Part shown: in pieces, positions 42,969 to 51,213 of the stretch | Layout of the letters: each line of letters opens with the position of its first letter | Numbering within the stretch: the stretch's first letter is position 1 | Assembly: GCA_000739515.1 (NCBI GenBank) | Contig: DF820455.1 | Coordinates: 917,128-981,127 of the forward strand | DNA length: 64,000 nt | Direction of reading: 5' to 3' | Source of the DNA: Candidatus Moduliflexus flocculans | GTDB taxonomy: Bacteria; Moduliflexota; Moduliflexia; Moduliflexales; Moduliflexaceae | Notes under the pieces: generated by a model | Told to the model about the DNA's origin: nothing | Database searches by the model: none | Seen by the model: the letters and a program-made list of their open reading frames with translations, nothing else | Made by a program: the position numbers and the translations under genes

Positions 42969-44942
42969 ATGACAGAGAAACATATCGAAGAGAGAGAGAA
43001 TATTGCGCGTTCGGATATGGTAGAACAGCCGATAAAGCAAAATATGCCGAGATGGCGTTATATTGCGCTACTTCTTGTTTCAGCGGGCTTTATTGCGTTT
43101 CAATTATACATCGCCATGGTTCGTCCGCTGGACCGATGGTTGCAAGTACCGTATCACATGTGTTTCGGCCTGTTGGCGGCATTTTTGTTCAAGCCGATGG
43201 CTGACAGTGTTCAACCCAAAACAGCGAAAATCATTGCATGGCTGTATGATGCGGTGTTGATTGCATTACTGGCGTATATTGCGTATTATTTTACCACCAA
43301 TTTGGCATTTCTTCAAAACAGAATTTACAACATTGATGCCATGAGAACCAATGATTTGATTGCTGCCTATGCGACCGTTTTTGTGGTCATGGAAGCGGCA
43401 AGACGCATCATGGGAAGAAACTTATTTATCTTTATCGTGCTCTTCATTGCGTATGCGTTCTTAGGACAAAAGCTGACCGGCGTTTTCCAATTTCGAGGAA
43501 TGAGTTGGCAAACCTTCGGCGAGGTCATGATTATGGATGTGAACGGCATACTCGGTTCTCCGTTGACCTCTTCGATGAACACCTTGTTCTATTTCCTGAT
43601 CTTTGGCGCCTTTTTCTCCTCCTGCGGTGGCGGACAGGTATTGATTGACTTAGGCATGAAACTCAGTGATAAAACGGTGGGTGGGCCGGCGAAAGCTGCC
43701 GTGCTTTCCAGTGGGTTGATGGGGATGATTTCAGGGAGCGCCGTCGCCAATGTGTCAACAACTGGCGTCATGACGATACCGCTGATGAAAAAATCCGGGT
43801 ATGAGCCTCACCAGGCCGCGTCTATTGAAGCGGTCGCGTCAACCGGCGGTCAAATCATGCCTCCGATTATGGGAATTGGCGCGTTCATCATGGCAGAAAT
43901 GATTGGCATCAGTTACATGAAAATTGCCACCGCAGCATTGATTCCTGCATTGGCGTACTATGGCTCTGTCTTCCTGTTGGTGCATTTTTTGGCGAAACGG
44001 AAACACATGGTTTCGAAAGATACCGCGCTCAAATATGTATCCGCTCCTATTCTCCCAAGACTCTATCAACTCTTGCCGATTGCTGCCCTGGTATGGATTA
44101 TCTTCTCCGGCGGCTCGCTGACAAGAGGCGCACTGGTCGGGACGGCGCTCTCTATTATCGTCAGCCTTCTCTCAAAAGAGACCCGCATGAGCATCAAAGG
44201 ATATGTTGATGCTATGCTTGATGGTGTCCAACAAGCCGCCAGCATTACAGTGCCGACGGCAGCTATTGGCATTATGATTGGCATTGTGATTCAATCTGGC
44301 GTGGCCAATAAACTGACAAAGATTATTTCCCAGACAGGAAGCTCAAGCCTTGCGCTTGCGCTCATCTTCGCGATGGCAGGCTGTTTGCTGTTAGGCATGG
44401 CGCTGCCGACAGTTGCCGCGTATTTGATTGCCAACATCCTGTTCGGCTCAACCCTGATCAACTTAGGTCTTTCTGCGTTGGCGGCGAACCTGTTCATTTT
44501 CTATTTTGGCGTGATTGCGCAGATTACGCCACCGGTATGTTTGGCCTCGTTTACTGCGGCAGGTATTGCCGGGGCCAATTCGTGGAAAACAGGATGGACG
44601 TCGTTCGGATATGCGTTTGTCTCCTTTCTCGTACCCTATGTCTTCGTTTTCAACCCGGAACTCATCTTAATTGATGCAACACTGCTTAATGTCACATCAG
44701 CCGTGCTGGTGTTGGCATGGGGAGTTCTGTTCCTGGCTGCGGCGGTGAGCGGATATCTGTTTATCCCGATTGACAATATCTTGATTCGGGCGGCCTTCTT
44801 TATTATCTCCATTCTGATTATTATCCCGCACCAACTGTCCACGATTATCGGATCAGGGTTGGGAATCGCTTTTATCGTGATTTTCTACCTTGCGCGGATC
44901 AAACAGAAAAAAGCAGACGCACTGAACGCAGACGCTGTATGA
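42969..44942 (+). CDS. TRAP transporter permease, fused small and large subunits (DctQM/TAXI type)
   Basis: About 657 residues from the ATG at 42969, which follows GGGAGGGGAGG; the GTG at 42927 is unlikely because it is inside the terminator stem. About 15-17 helices: an N-terminal part equal to the small DctQ subunit, then the large DctM half with GLMGMISGSAVANVSTTGVMTIPLMKKSGY and GMALPTVAAYLIANILF, motifs of the TRAP large subunit. It imports the bound solute using a sodium or proton gradient. It overlaps the YhcH frame by 4 bases. Confidence 0.9.
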   Translation: MTEKHIEERENIARSDMVEQPIKQNMPRWRYIALLLVSAGFIAFQLYIAMVRPLDRWLQVPYHMCFGLLAAFLFKPMADSVQPKTAKIIAWLYDAVLIALLAYIAYYFTTNLAFLQNRIYNIDAMRTNDLIAAYATVFVVMEAARRIMGRNLFIFIVLFIAYAFLGQKLTGVFQFRGMSWQTFGEVMIMDVNGILGSPLTSSMNTLFYFLIFGAFFSSCGGGQVLIDLGMKLSDKTVGGPAKAAVLSSGLMGMISGSAVANVSTTGVMTIPLMKKSGYEPHQAASIEAVASTGGQIMPPIMGIGAFIMAEMIGISYMKIATAALIPALAYYGSVFLLVHFLAKRKHMVSKDTALKYVSAPILPRLYQLLPIAALVWIIFSGGSLTRGALVGTALSIIVSLLSKETRMSIKGYVDAMLDGVQQAASITVPTAAIGIMIGIVIQSGVANKLTKIISQTGSSSLALALIFAMAGCLLLGMALPTVAAYLIANILFGSTLINLGLSALAANLFIFYFGVIAQITPPVCLASFTAAGIAGANSWKTGWTSFGYAFVSFLVPYVFVFNPELILIDATLLNVTSAVLVLAWGVLFLAAAVSGYLFIPIDNILIRAAFFIISILIIIPHQLSTIIGSGLGIAFIVIFYLARIKQKKADALNADAV

Positions 44943-45370
44943 TTACCGATCATGTCAAGCTCATTCACTGTTATGACAAGCTTTTGCCGGGGCTCGGAAA
45001 CGCGTATGCGTTGGTCACGGAGATGGCACAAGGAAAAGACGACGGGCGATACGAATTTGAAGGCGGCTTCTTTTTGATTCAAACCGGATAAACAAAGCCG
45101 ATGGATGAGGGAAATTTTGAAGCGCACAAACAATATGTAGACATACAGATCGTGATCGATGGCAGCGAAGATGTTGCCTGGGCAGAATTGTCCGATTTGC
45201 ATGAAGAAATCGCGTACAACCCGGAGAAGGATGCGCTGTACCTGAGTGGCGCAACAACCCATTCTATGAACATCGGAAAAGACATGTTTTATATTGCATT
45301 TCCTCATGACGCTCATCGCCCGGTCAGACACATCGGCGAGCCACAATCCTTTAAAAAGATCGTGTTATAG
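44939..45370 (+). pseudogene. YhcH/YjgK/YiaL-family gene interrupted by an in-frame stop
   Basis: One frame of 143 codons runs from the ATG overlapping the permease stop to 45370, matching the YhcH family in length and motifs: GRYEF...GFFLIQTG, then TKPMDEGNFEAHKQYVDIQIVIDGSED, and FPHDAHRP with conserved His residues at the C-terminus. Codon 51 is TAA (45089-45091), at a place where relatives have Glu or a similar residue. A restart at 45101 could give an 89-residue fragment, so the product is a split or truncated protein. YhcH-like proteins act with sialic acid or related acid-sugar catabolism, probably as anomerases. Alternative: sequencing error. Confidence 0.8.
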
Positions 45371-45392
45371 ATGCGAGCGTTGATTTGTTATA

Positions 45393-45425
45393 AGACCTCA
45401 CAGGTCTCGAAGACCTGTGAGGTCT
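45393..45425. repeat. AGACCTCACAGGT hairpin, copy 2
   Basis: 15-bp perfect arms around CGA, the core shared with 31201-31235. It sits between the broken YhcH frame and the BNR gene. Confidence 0.8.
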
Positions 45426-45483
45426 GCCGTTATTAACTTTTAATGCTCACATCTATAAAACTGCCGATCAAGGAGTTGACACT

Positions 45484-46551
45484 ATGATAACGAAGAAAAT
45501 CCCGACGCTCTTTCCTCATAATCATGCCTCGAATATCATTGCGTTGAGCAATGGAGACATGTTATGCGCGTGGTTTGGCGGAAGTTGTGAAGGCAAACCG
45601 GACATTTCCATTCAGGCGTCCCGTTTGAAAAAAGGGGCAGCCGAGTGGAGCGAACCGGTGCTGTTGACGAATGACGCCACCCGGTCAGAGCAAAATCCCA
45701 TTCTTTTTGAGCGGTCGCCAGGAGTCGTATGGTTGATATACACGGCGCAGATCGGCATTCATCAAAACACAGCAGTGGTGAGATGGAGAATGTCAGAAGA
45801 CTATGGACACACCTGGTCTGAGATTCGTGATTTGTTTGCAGAATCCGGAATTTTCGTCAGAAATCCACCGATTATGCTGGGCAACGGAGATATTCTGTTA
45901 CCGGCCTACTATTGCGTAGCCTCTGAAACCGGCTTTTTAGGAGAGGATTTCAGTATCATGAAACGCAGTACGGACGGCGGAACAACATGGACAGAAGTAC
46001 GAATTGAAGGGAGTACCGGCCTGGTGCATCTTTCTATCGTCGCCATTGATGAACACAAGATTATCGGGTTTTTCCGAAGCCGACTGGCGGACTATATTTA
46101 TAAAACCGAGTCATTCGACGGAGGCGTCACCTGGTCAGTTCCAGTCCCTACAGAACTCCCGAATAACAATGCCTCCATACAATGTAAAAAATTAGCGGAT
46201 CAACGTCTTGTCATGATCTACAATGATACGGACAAATGGCAATCGCCGCCGAAAGAAAACAGGCCGCCCTGGTTCGATAAGAAAGACATGGATGAAATTG
46301 ATGTGAAAAAAACGGACAAACCGTCATCTGTCTGGGGCGTTCCGAGGAATCCGCTCTGTATTGCCGTGTCGAACGATGGTGGAAACAGATGGGAAAACGT
46401 CTGCACATTGATCTCCAAAGAAGGCTTTGAAGGCGAACCTGAGTTTTCCTATCCATCTATTGCCCAAGACCAGGATGGTCATATTCACGCAACCTTTACC
46501 TATTTACGACAGTACATTTGTCATAAAATCATGAATGACCGATTTGAATAA
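45484..46551 (+). CDS. BNR-repeat (sialidase-fold) protein without signal peptide
   Basis: 355 residues, six-bladed beta-propeller of the PF13088 type. Four Asp-box motifs are visible: SEDYGHTW, STDGGTTW, SFDGGVTW and SNDGGNRW, with SEQNPILF, FVRNPPIML and LLPAYYC between. No export signal is present, so it acts in the cytoplasm, unlike secreted sialidases. The classical arginine triad cannot be assigned with confidence, so activity as a sialidase is unproven; it could cleave or bind an acid-sugar intermediate. A strong terminator follows, marking the end of the catabolic operon. Confidence 0.8.
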   Translation: MITKKIPTLFPHNHASNIIALSNGDMLCAWFGGSCEGKPDISIQASRLKKGAAEWSEPVLLTNDATRSEQNPILFERSPGVVWLIYTAQIGIHQNTAVVRWRMSEDYGHTWSEIRDLFAESGIFVRNPPIMLGNGDILLPAYYCVASETGFLGEDFSIMKRSTDGGTTWTEVRIEGSTGLVHLSIVAIDEHKIIGFFRSRLADYIYKTESFDGGVTWSVPVPTELPNNNASIQCKKLADQRLVMIYNDTDKWQSPPKENRPPWFDKKDMDEIDVKKTDKPSSVWGVPRNPLCIAVSNDGGNRWENVCTLISKEGFEGEPEFSYPSIAQDQDGHIHATFTYLRQYICHKIMNDRFE

Positions 46552-46602
46552 TCATGCCACATCAGTCTTGAATAGAGTGGCTTGATGATTGATGTCCCAA
46601 AG

Positions 46603-46635
46603 AAACGCCGTTCCCAGGTGAGCGGCGTTTTTTTT
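46603..46635 (+). terminator. Intrinsic terminator after the BNR gene
   Basis: An 8-bp stem AAACGCCG / CGGCGTTT with a 12-base loop and eight consecutive T residues. It closes the operon that starts at the sigma-54 promoter. Confidence 0.85.
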
Positions 46636-46721
46636 GAGGGGGTGTGCTGTGACCGCCAGCGGTGGCGTTGACGGTGGATGAAGGAGGAATGTGTCTTTAC
46701 CGGCGGGACGGCAAATTGGCA

Positions 46722-47852
46722 TTACTTCCCGCTATTTGCGTCGACATGACAGACCGAGAAATTGGTTGGAACTTCCCCTTTGACGCCGCCGATTTCGCCG
46801 CCGATCAGGATGGTGTATCTCCCTTCCTTGTCTAATTGCTGCGTCTCGTTCAGTTGTTTGATTTTTTTGGCATCTTCCATGCTGACCACGACATTGACCG
46901 GAATCTGGCCGGCGCTGTTCGCGGCGCTTACTGTCAGATTGTTCCCATGCCGTCGGCGTTGCTGTGCCTGTGCCAACAGGGAGAATACCGCCATATCGTT
47001 TGAAGTTGAGGCAATTATGAGCGGCGTGACAATCAGCGGGCGTTCGCCGAGAAGCGACGAGAGTTTCGGATCGTTCGCCTGCACGTAATGAATCATCCCC
47101 TGCGTTTCGAACACGGATTTTTCGACATGCGAGGCATCATACAGGATGTCGCCATCTTCAGAAACGATGTTCGGCAGCAACGCGGGCTGCATCTGCGGAA
47201 GGCGGCGGACATCGAAGATAATCCCGGTAAATTCTTCCGACGGGGCTGCTGGCTGCCGCTCTGATTGCGCTGGCACGGGGAGCGGTTCGAGATAGAGTTC
47301 TTGATCGCCGACGAGAAACGAGGTGAGACCGGAAATGCCATAAAACGGGAGCGTCGCCATGACCTTTGCCTCATCCGGGCGCGTTGAATCGGGGGGAAGT
47401 TCTTCAATAACGGCATTTTTGATCAAGACATTTTGAATCTTCAGGCTGACTTGTTTTTGGCGCGAGAAATAGGCGTCGAATTGGGACGTTGCATTCAGGT
47501 TGGTGACAAGCAACGTTTTCAGCGCATTATTCCGCGCGACTAACTCTGCCGCCCGCATTGAGCCTTTTTTCCCGATACCTTCTGATTTCAGAAATCCTGT
47601 CTGCCAGTTGATGCAACTGTATAATGTGAGTCCCGCTTGTTGGTCGGTGAACAGAAATTCCTGGATATAGGGCATCAGATCGGTTGCAGTGTTTTCTGGA
47701 TTATCAAGACAATCATGCCGTTGCAATCGGGGGTTGGTGATCTTCTGAGGCAGCGGAGCGGCAAGAACAATAGACGACAGCAGATTCCACGCCACGATCC
47801 CTGCGACCGGCAACAATCTTCTGATGAGATGCTGCATGGCGCGTGTGTTCAT
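46722..47852 (-). CDS. Exported protein with LPP20-like domain, unknown function
   Basis: 376 residues. A signal peptide (RRLLPVAGIVAWNLLSSIVLAAP) directs it out of the cytoplasm. Residues about 90-150 (RAAELVARNNALKTLLVTNLNATSQFD) resemble LPP20/FlgP-type helices plus strand; a central TGIIFDVRRLPQMQPALLPNIVSEDG is typical of relatives with unknown roles, possibly linked to outer-membrane or motility complexes. GGAGGG precedes the ATG. It is 15 bases from the MBL gene, so the two probably form an operon. Confidence 0.6.
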   Translation of the reverse strand: MNTRAMQHLIRRLLPVAGIVAWNLLSSIVLAAPLPQKITNPRLQRHDCLDNPENTATDLMPYIQEFLFTDQQAGLTLYSCINWQTGFLKSEGIGKKGSMRAAELVARNNALKTLLVTNLNATSQFDAYFSRQKQVSLKIQNVLIKNAVIEELPPDSTRPDEAKVMATLPFYGISGLTSFLVGDQELYLEPLPVPAQSERQPAAPSEEFTGIIFDVRRLPQMQPALLPNIVSEDGDILYDASHVEKSVFETQGMIHYVQANDPKLSSLLGERPLIVTPLIIASTSNDMAVFSLLAQAQQRRRHGNNLTVSAANSAGQIPVNVVVSMEDAKKIKQLNETQQLDKEGRYTILIGGEIGGVKGEVPTNFSVCHVDANSGK

Positions 47853-47867
47853 CGCGATCCCTCCTTG

Positions 47868-48770
47868 TTAAATCTCTATACCCAAGCCTTCGAAGGCCAG
47901 TCGCGTATGCGGGAAAACCTGCTGCGCCTGGTGTTCCATGTCTCGCAGAAACTCGTCGGAATGTTCCGGATCATGATGGAACAAGATCAACTGTTTGGCC
48001 TGCGCCGCCTGCGCTAACCGCGTCCCCTCAAGCCAGGTGCTATGTCCCCAGCCAAAACGCGGCGCTTTAAATGACAGGGTATTGTTATCTGGCTTTCCCG
48101 CATACTCTTCCGGCGTGTACATTGCGTCATAAATAAAAATGTCCGCCTGCTCCGCGATTTTCAGCACATTGACATCCAATTCGCCGTCGCGATAATGTTC
48201 CGTATCAGTGGCGTAGGCCACGATTTTTTGGCCGTTCCCGCTTTCCAGGCGATAGGATAGGACACCGTTCGGATGATTCAAATGCTGCGGCACAATCAGG
48301 TTTTGACCGATACGAAGCGCGGTTTCCTGCAATTCATGGAAATGAATTGCGCCGCCCATGCCATCAAGCCCGATGGGAAAATATTGGTATTCCATCTGTC
48401 CGCGCAAGGTATTTTCTAACCGTTCGAAGACTTTTTTCGCGCCATAGAGATGGAAGGTATTGGTTTTTTCCGGGATACTGCGCTTTTGTTCATCTTTTGC
48501 GCCAACAAACGCTGGCGTAAAGAATGGAAATCCTTGAATATGATCCCAGTGAGTATGGCTGAAAAAAATATGCCCGGTTTTGCCCCCTTGCGCAAATCCG
48601 TGCTTCATGAGTTCAAGCCCTAACAAACGAATCCCTGTTCCGGCATCAAAGATAATCAGCATTCCATCGTCGGTTTCGACGGATACACATGACGTATTGC
48701 CGCCCACATCTGCCGTCATTTTTCCCGGGCTGGGAATAGACCCGCGAACCCCCCAAAACGTCACTTTCAT
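47868..48770 (-). CDS. MBL-fold metallo-hydrolase
   Basis: 300 residues, cytoplasmic. It starts WGVRGSIPSPG and has the zinc-binding FFSHTHWDHIQGFPFF, with further ligands in YATDTEHY and at the C-terminal FHHDPEHSDE. This is the phosphodiesterase/response-regulator-associated MBL group often called 'phosphoribosyl 1,2-cyclic phosphodiesterase-like'. Relatives may hydrolyse cyclic nucleotides or other phosphodiesters. Its substrate here is unknown; the nearby c-di-GMP and cAMP genes offer a possible but unproven link. Confidence 0.85.
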   Translation of the reverse strand: MKVTFWGVRGSIPSPGKMTADVGGNTSCVSVETDDGMLIIFDAGTGIRLLGLELMKHGFAQGGKTGHIFFSHTHWDHIQGFPFFTPAFVGAKDEQKRSIPEKTNTFHLYGAKKVFERLENTLRGQMEYQYFPIGLDGMGGAIHFHELQETALRIGQNLIVPQHLNHPNGVLSYRLESGNGQKIVAYATDTEHYRDGELDVNVLKIAEQADIFIYDAMYTPEEYAGKPDNNTLSFKAPRFGWGHSTWLEGTRLAQAAQAKQLILFHHDPEHSDEFLRDMEHQAQQVFPHTRLAFEGLGIEI

Positions 48771-48893
48771 AAGTTTCTGCTTGCTCCTTTCAGCGCGGAA
48801 AACATGTCGTCCTCGGCGTCATTCCTCATTATTTTTGTAGGCGCATTATCGCTGACATCTCGTGTAAATGTCAAGCATTTTCCTTAAAATTAC

Positions 48894-48929
48894 AAAGGAG
48901 CTATGGTGGTAAACGCCAATAGCTCCTTT
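48894..48929 (-). terminator. Stem-loop between the MBL and exported-protein genes
   Basis: AAAGGAGCTAT pairs perfectly with ATAGCTCCTTT around a loop that can extend the stem by TGG/CCA. On the minus strand it lies about 55 bases after the exported-protein gene and is followed by a T-containing stretch (GTAATTTT), so it may end that transcript. Confidence 0.6.
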
Positions 48930-48982
48930 AAAAAGAGTATGAATTTGGATGCAGGGCAAATGACAAATATTGTCTGCTGCTG

Positions 48983-49552
48983 TTATTTGAAATTTATCTG
49001 TAAATGCAGTCCGTAAATTCTATTTTGGTAAGGTGACAGGGCAAAGAATCTCGACCGCGTGCTATTTTCTATAGATGCTTGTTGTCCTAACATCAATTTT
49101 GCCGTTTTCGCTTCGAAATTCTGATCGATCTCAATCTGTCTGCTTTGCTGGCGAGTTTGATAAAACGCCAACATATCCTGAACTTCTCGAACAGCGACGA
49201 ATGGTTTCATTACGACCTGCGGGCTGAACGATAAACTGACTTTTTTCGAAAACCAACTCAAGGTATTATTCAATTCAAGATTGGTTTGGCGCGATAACCG
49301 ATTGACGCGCACGGTAAGTATCGGAACATTCAGCGCCTCGTATGTCGCAAAATCGGTTTCCCATGCGGGCAACATGGTTCCTTTTTCATAATGAATCAGC
49401 GAAAGATCTCGACGTTCTGCCATCTTTTCCGCACAACAAAATTGGCTCTGTCCCCAAATACTTACCGAAATAATCCCTACTGACAGGAGATGTCTGAATG
49501 CAATCAGCTTTCGAATATTACGCATTATCGCAAAAACCCCATTTCGTCGCAT
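48983..49552 (-). CDS. Exported protein under c-di-GMP riboswitch control
   Basis: 189 residues. The N-terminus has basic residues and a hydrophobic core (HLLSVGIISVSIWGQSQFCCA), a signal peptide with possible lipobox-like cysteines. The mature part alternates polar and hydrophobic residues in beta-strand fashion (VPILTVRVNRLSRQTNLELNNTLSWF...FSPQVVMKPFVAVRE) and ends in HLQINFK, which resembles an outer-membrane beta-barrel or beta-rich protein. I do not recognise a family. GGGAGGAG precedes the ATG, and the riboswitch lies about 60 bases upstream, so c-di-GMP should control it, fitting an adhesion or surface role. Confidence 0.6.
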   Translation of the reverse strand: MRRNGVFAIMRNIRKLIAFRHLLSVGIISVSIWGQSQFCCAEKMAERRDLSLIHYEKGTMLPAWETDFATYEALNVPILTVRVNRLSRQTNLELNNTLSWFSKKVSLSFSPQVVMKPFVAVREVQDMLAFYQTRQQSRQIEIDQNFEAKTAKLMLGQQASIENSTRSRFFALSPYQNRIYGLHLQINFK

Positions 49553-49611
49553 AACGCTTCTCCTCCCTTTTTTGGTGAAGAAACCGGTGATCTCCTCACA
49601 AATTTTTTTGT

Positions 49612-49673
49612 GGCAACCCGGCTATCTGTTTGTAAGACCCGTGGCTTTCCGTCCCTACCTCACGATAGGTTTG
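49612..49673 (-). ncRNA. Cyclic-di-GMP-I (GEMM) riboswitch
   Basis: On the minus strand the core reads CAAACC, stem CCTATC-GTGA-GGTAGG with a GNRA tetraloop, then GGGACGGAAAGCCACGGG, a variable stem and GATAGCCGGGTTGCC. This matches the GEMM consensus (tetraloop, GGACG-AAAGCC, receptor, and GTAGC-GGGTT-CC closing strand). It is in the 5' leader of the exported-protein gene, about 60 bases before its ATG. No clear terminator with T-tract follows, so control of translation is more likely. Binding of c-di-GMP may change expression in either direction. Confidence 0.9.
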
Positions 49674-49680
49674 GTTTTTA

Positions 49681-50092
49681 CAATCATATTCGTTATGCAA
49701 AATTAACACCATCTTTATAGGCCATTAGAGATGAATATTCATTGCTGTTTGACCTATTTATGCTGATAATGTTGCAATGTCAAGGAGAAAAATATCATTA
49801 TTCTTCTATAATTGCTGTTTTTCGCGGGCATTGTGTTTTGGCGCGAGACGAAAAACTGTTTCCAATAATGTTTCATGGTGACGACAGAGACACTTGTCGC
49901 AAATTCAAAAAATATCACCGGAGGGGGGATAATCTGAATACGCGCAATTTTGACAGCAAACAGATAAAAACCATAGGAACGGTTGTGTGATAGAACAAAT
50001 TATTGCAAGAGGTCATCAGAAATAAACACGCCTGCTCGATAGGCATTAGATGGGCATTTCTAAAGATTCTTATTGTGGAGAGTAAATTTTTG
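49681..50092. other. AT-rich gene-free stretch
   Basis: It lies between the riboswitch and the promoter at 50093. Short open frames on both strands match nothing. It should hold the minus-strand promoter for the riboswitch transcript, but I cannot point to it with confidence. Confidence 0.4.
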
Positions 50093-50121
50093 TTGACAAA
50101 TGTTTTGACCTGTAGCATATT
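50093..50121 (+). promoter_or_regulatory. Sigma-70-type promoter of the structured leader
   Basis: A perfect -35 TTGACA (50093-50098), a 17-base spacer and CATATT (50116-50121, 4 of 6 matches to TATAAT). Transcription would begin near 50128, just before two perfect stems and a strong terminator. Confidence 0.7.
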
Positions 50122-50127
50122 AGAGAC

Positions 50128-50271
50128 AATAAAGAGAACGCGACTTGGAGGGAGAAGGCTCCGAGGGAACCAGGTGAGAGCATCTCACAATTACAAACAA
50201 CGTACCTCTCCTCTCTTCCTCCAATTTTTTAATGCCGATATTTCTTGAAAAAGAAATAATCGGCTTTTTTT
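50128..50271 (+). ncRNA. Unidentified structured leader or small RNA
   Basis: About 144 bases. Stem 1 is CTTGGAG/CTCCGAG (50144-50150, 50159-50165) with an 8-base purine loop; stem 2 is GTGAGA-GCA-TCTCAC (50174-50188). A pyrimidine-rich stretch (CCTCTCCTCTCTTCCTCC) from 50205 could pair with the purine loop or with GGAGGGAGAAGG around stem 1. A terminator ends it 7 bases before the next ATG. It fits a transcription-attenuating riboswitch or an sRNA; it matches no riboswitch class I know. Confidence 0.6.
50234..50271 (+). terminator. Strong intrinsic terminator
   Basis: GCCGAT-A-TTTCTT pairs with AAGAAA-TA-ATCGGC around GAAA, followed by seven T. The ATG of the RmlD-like gene starts only 7 bases later, with no ribosome site. 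Confidence 0.9.
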
Positions 50272-50277
50272 ATCCCT

Positions 50278-51174
50278 ATGCCTTCGTTTTCCCAACTTCT
50301 GATTATTGGCGGCAGCGGTTTTCTCGGCTGGCATCTGGTTAAAGCTGCCGCCGCGCAATATGATGTCTCCTGGACGCATTGCCAACATGCGCTGACGATT
50401 GCCGCAAGCCCGGACGCCTATCGCTTAGATATTCAGCAGCCCGACGAGATTCGGGCAGTTATTGAGCAGGTCGAGCCGGAAGTGATTGTTCACACCGCAG
50501 CCATGACGAATGCCGACCTTTGTGAAACCCACCGTTCATTAGCGCATAGCTTGAATGTGAGCGGCACGCGCAACGTCGCAGAATGCGCGGAGGAAGTCGG
50601 CGCAACCCTGATTTACATTTCCACCGATTTAGTCTTCGACGGCTTGCATGGGAATTATCGCGAAAGATCGGCGACGAAGCCGGTGAATTACTACGGCGAA
50701 ACCAAGCTCGCCGGAGAGCGCGTCGTGAAAGAGGTGATGTCGAAGTATCTGATTGCGCGGGTCGCGCTGATGTATGGCAACGGTAACGGCGTGCATGGTT
50801 GCTTTACGGATTGGATGCGGGACGGCTTGCAGCACGGACGCGAGGTGACGCTGTTTATCGATCAATATCGCACACCGCTTTATGTGAATGACGCGGCGCA
50901 AGCAATTTTAGAATTAGCCGAAAAATCGCCGGAAAATGAAACCTATCATCTCGGCGGCGGCGAACGCTTGAACCGTTACGAATTCGGCCAGAAATTCTGT
51001 CAGATATTCGGGTATGATCCCAAACATCTCCGCGCTGTCGCGATGAACGATATTCCGTCGCTCGTGCCGCGCGGCGCGGATTGCTCGCTGAATAGCCACA
51101 AAGCGCAGAAATTATTGAGTTTTACGCTTTCTGACGTGGCGAACGGGTTAGAAAAAATGAAACGGGGATTGTAG
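50278..51174 (+). CDS. RmlD-like NAD(P)-dependent sugar reductase
   Basis: 298 residues, SDR fold of the dTDP-4-dehydrorhamnose reductase group. NAD(P) site LLIIGGSGFLGWHLVKAA; VIVHTAAMTNADLCE; active-site S-T-D-L-V-F-D-G and Y-Y-G-E-T-K (YxxxK); RVALMYGNG. RmlD reduces dTDP-4-keto-rhamnose; paralogues act on other sugars, and some regulate methionine adenosyltransferase in eukaryotes. No rml gene neighbours it. It has no Shine-Dalgarno sequence because the terminator abuts the ATG, so expression probably depends on read-through of the structured leader. Confidence 0.85.
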   Translation: MPSFSQLLIIGGSGFLGWHLVKAAAAQYDVSWTHCQHALTIAASPDAYRLDIQQPDEIRAVIEQVEPEVIVHTAAMTNADLCETHRSLAHSLNVSGTRNVAECAEEVGATLIYISTDLVFDGLHGNYRERSATKPVNYYGETKLAGERVVKEVMSKYLIARVALMYGNGNGVHGCFTDWMRDGLQHGREVTLFIDQYRTPLYVNDAAQAILELAEKSPENETYHLGGGERLNRYEFGQKFCQIFGYDPKHLRAVAMNDIPSLVPRGADCSLNSHKAQKLLSFTLSDVANGLEKMKRGL

Positions 51175-51199
51175 AGACGCCCCGCCGGGGCGTCTCTAC
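51171..51199. repeat. Perfect GC-rich hairpin GTAGAGACGCCCC
   Basis: 13-bp perfect arms around GCC. The stop codon of the RmlD-like gene lies inside its left edge. It may act as a shared terminator for the convergent RmlD-like and rhodanese genes, though there is no T-tract. Confidence 0.8.
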
Positions 51200-51213
51200 G
51201 AAATGACCATCCT

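Noticed and set aside
37155-46551. Classical sialic-acid (nan) operon
   Set aside because: YhcH, NanA-like and BNR proteins are present, but kinase NanK, epimerase NanE and Nag enzymes are missing, and the kinase is of the four-carbon acid type.
50144-50190. Possible cobalamin riboswitch (GGGAACCAGGTGAGAG resembles its core)
   Set aside because: The following CCTGG closing strand and the B12 box are absent, and GTGAGA pairs as a simple hairpin instead.
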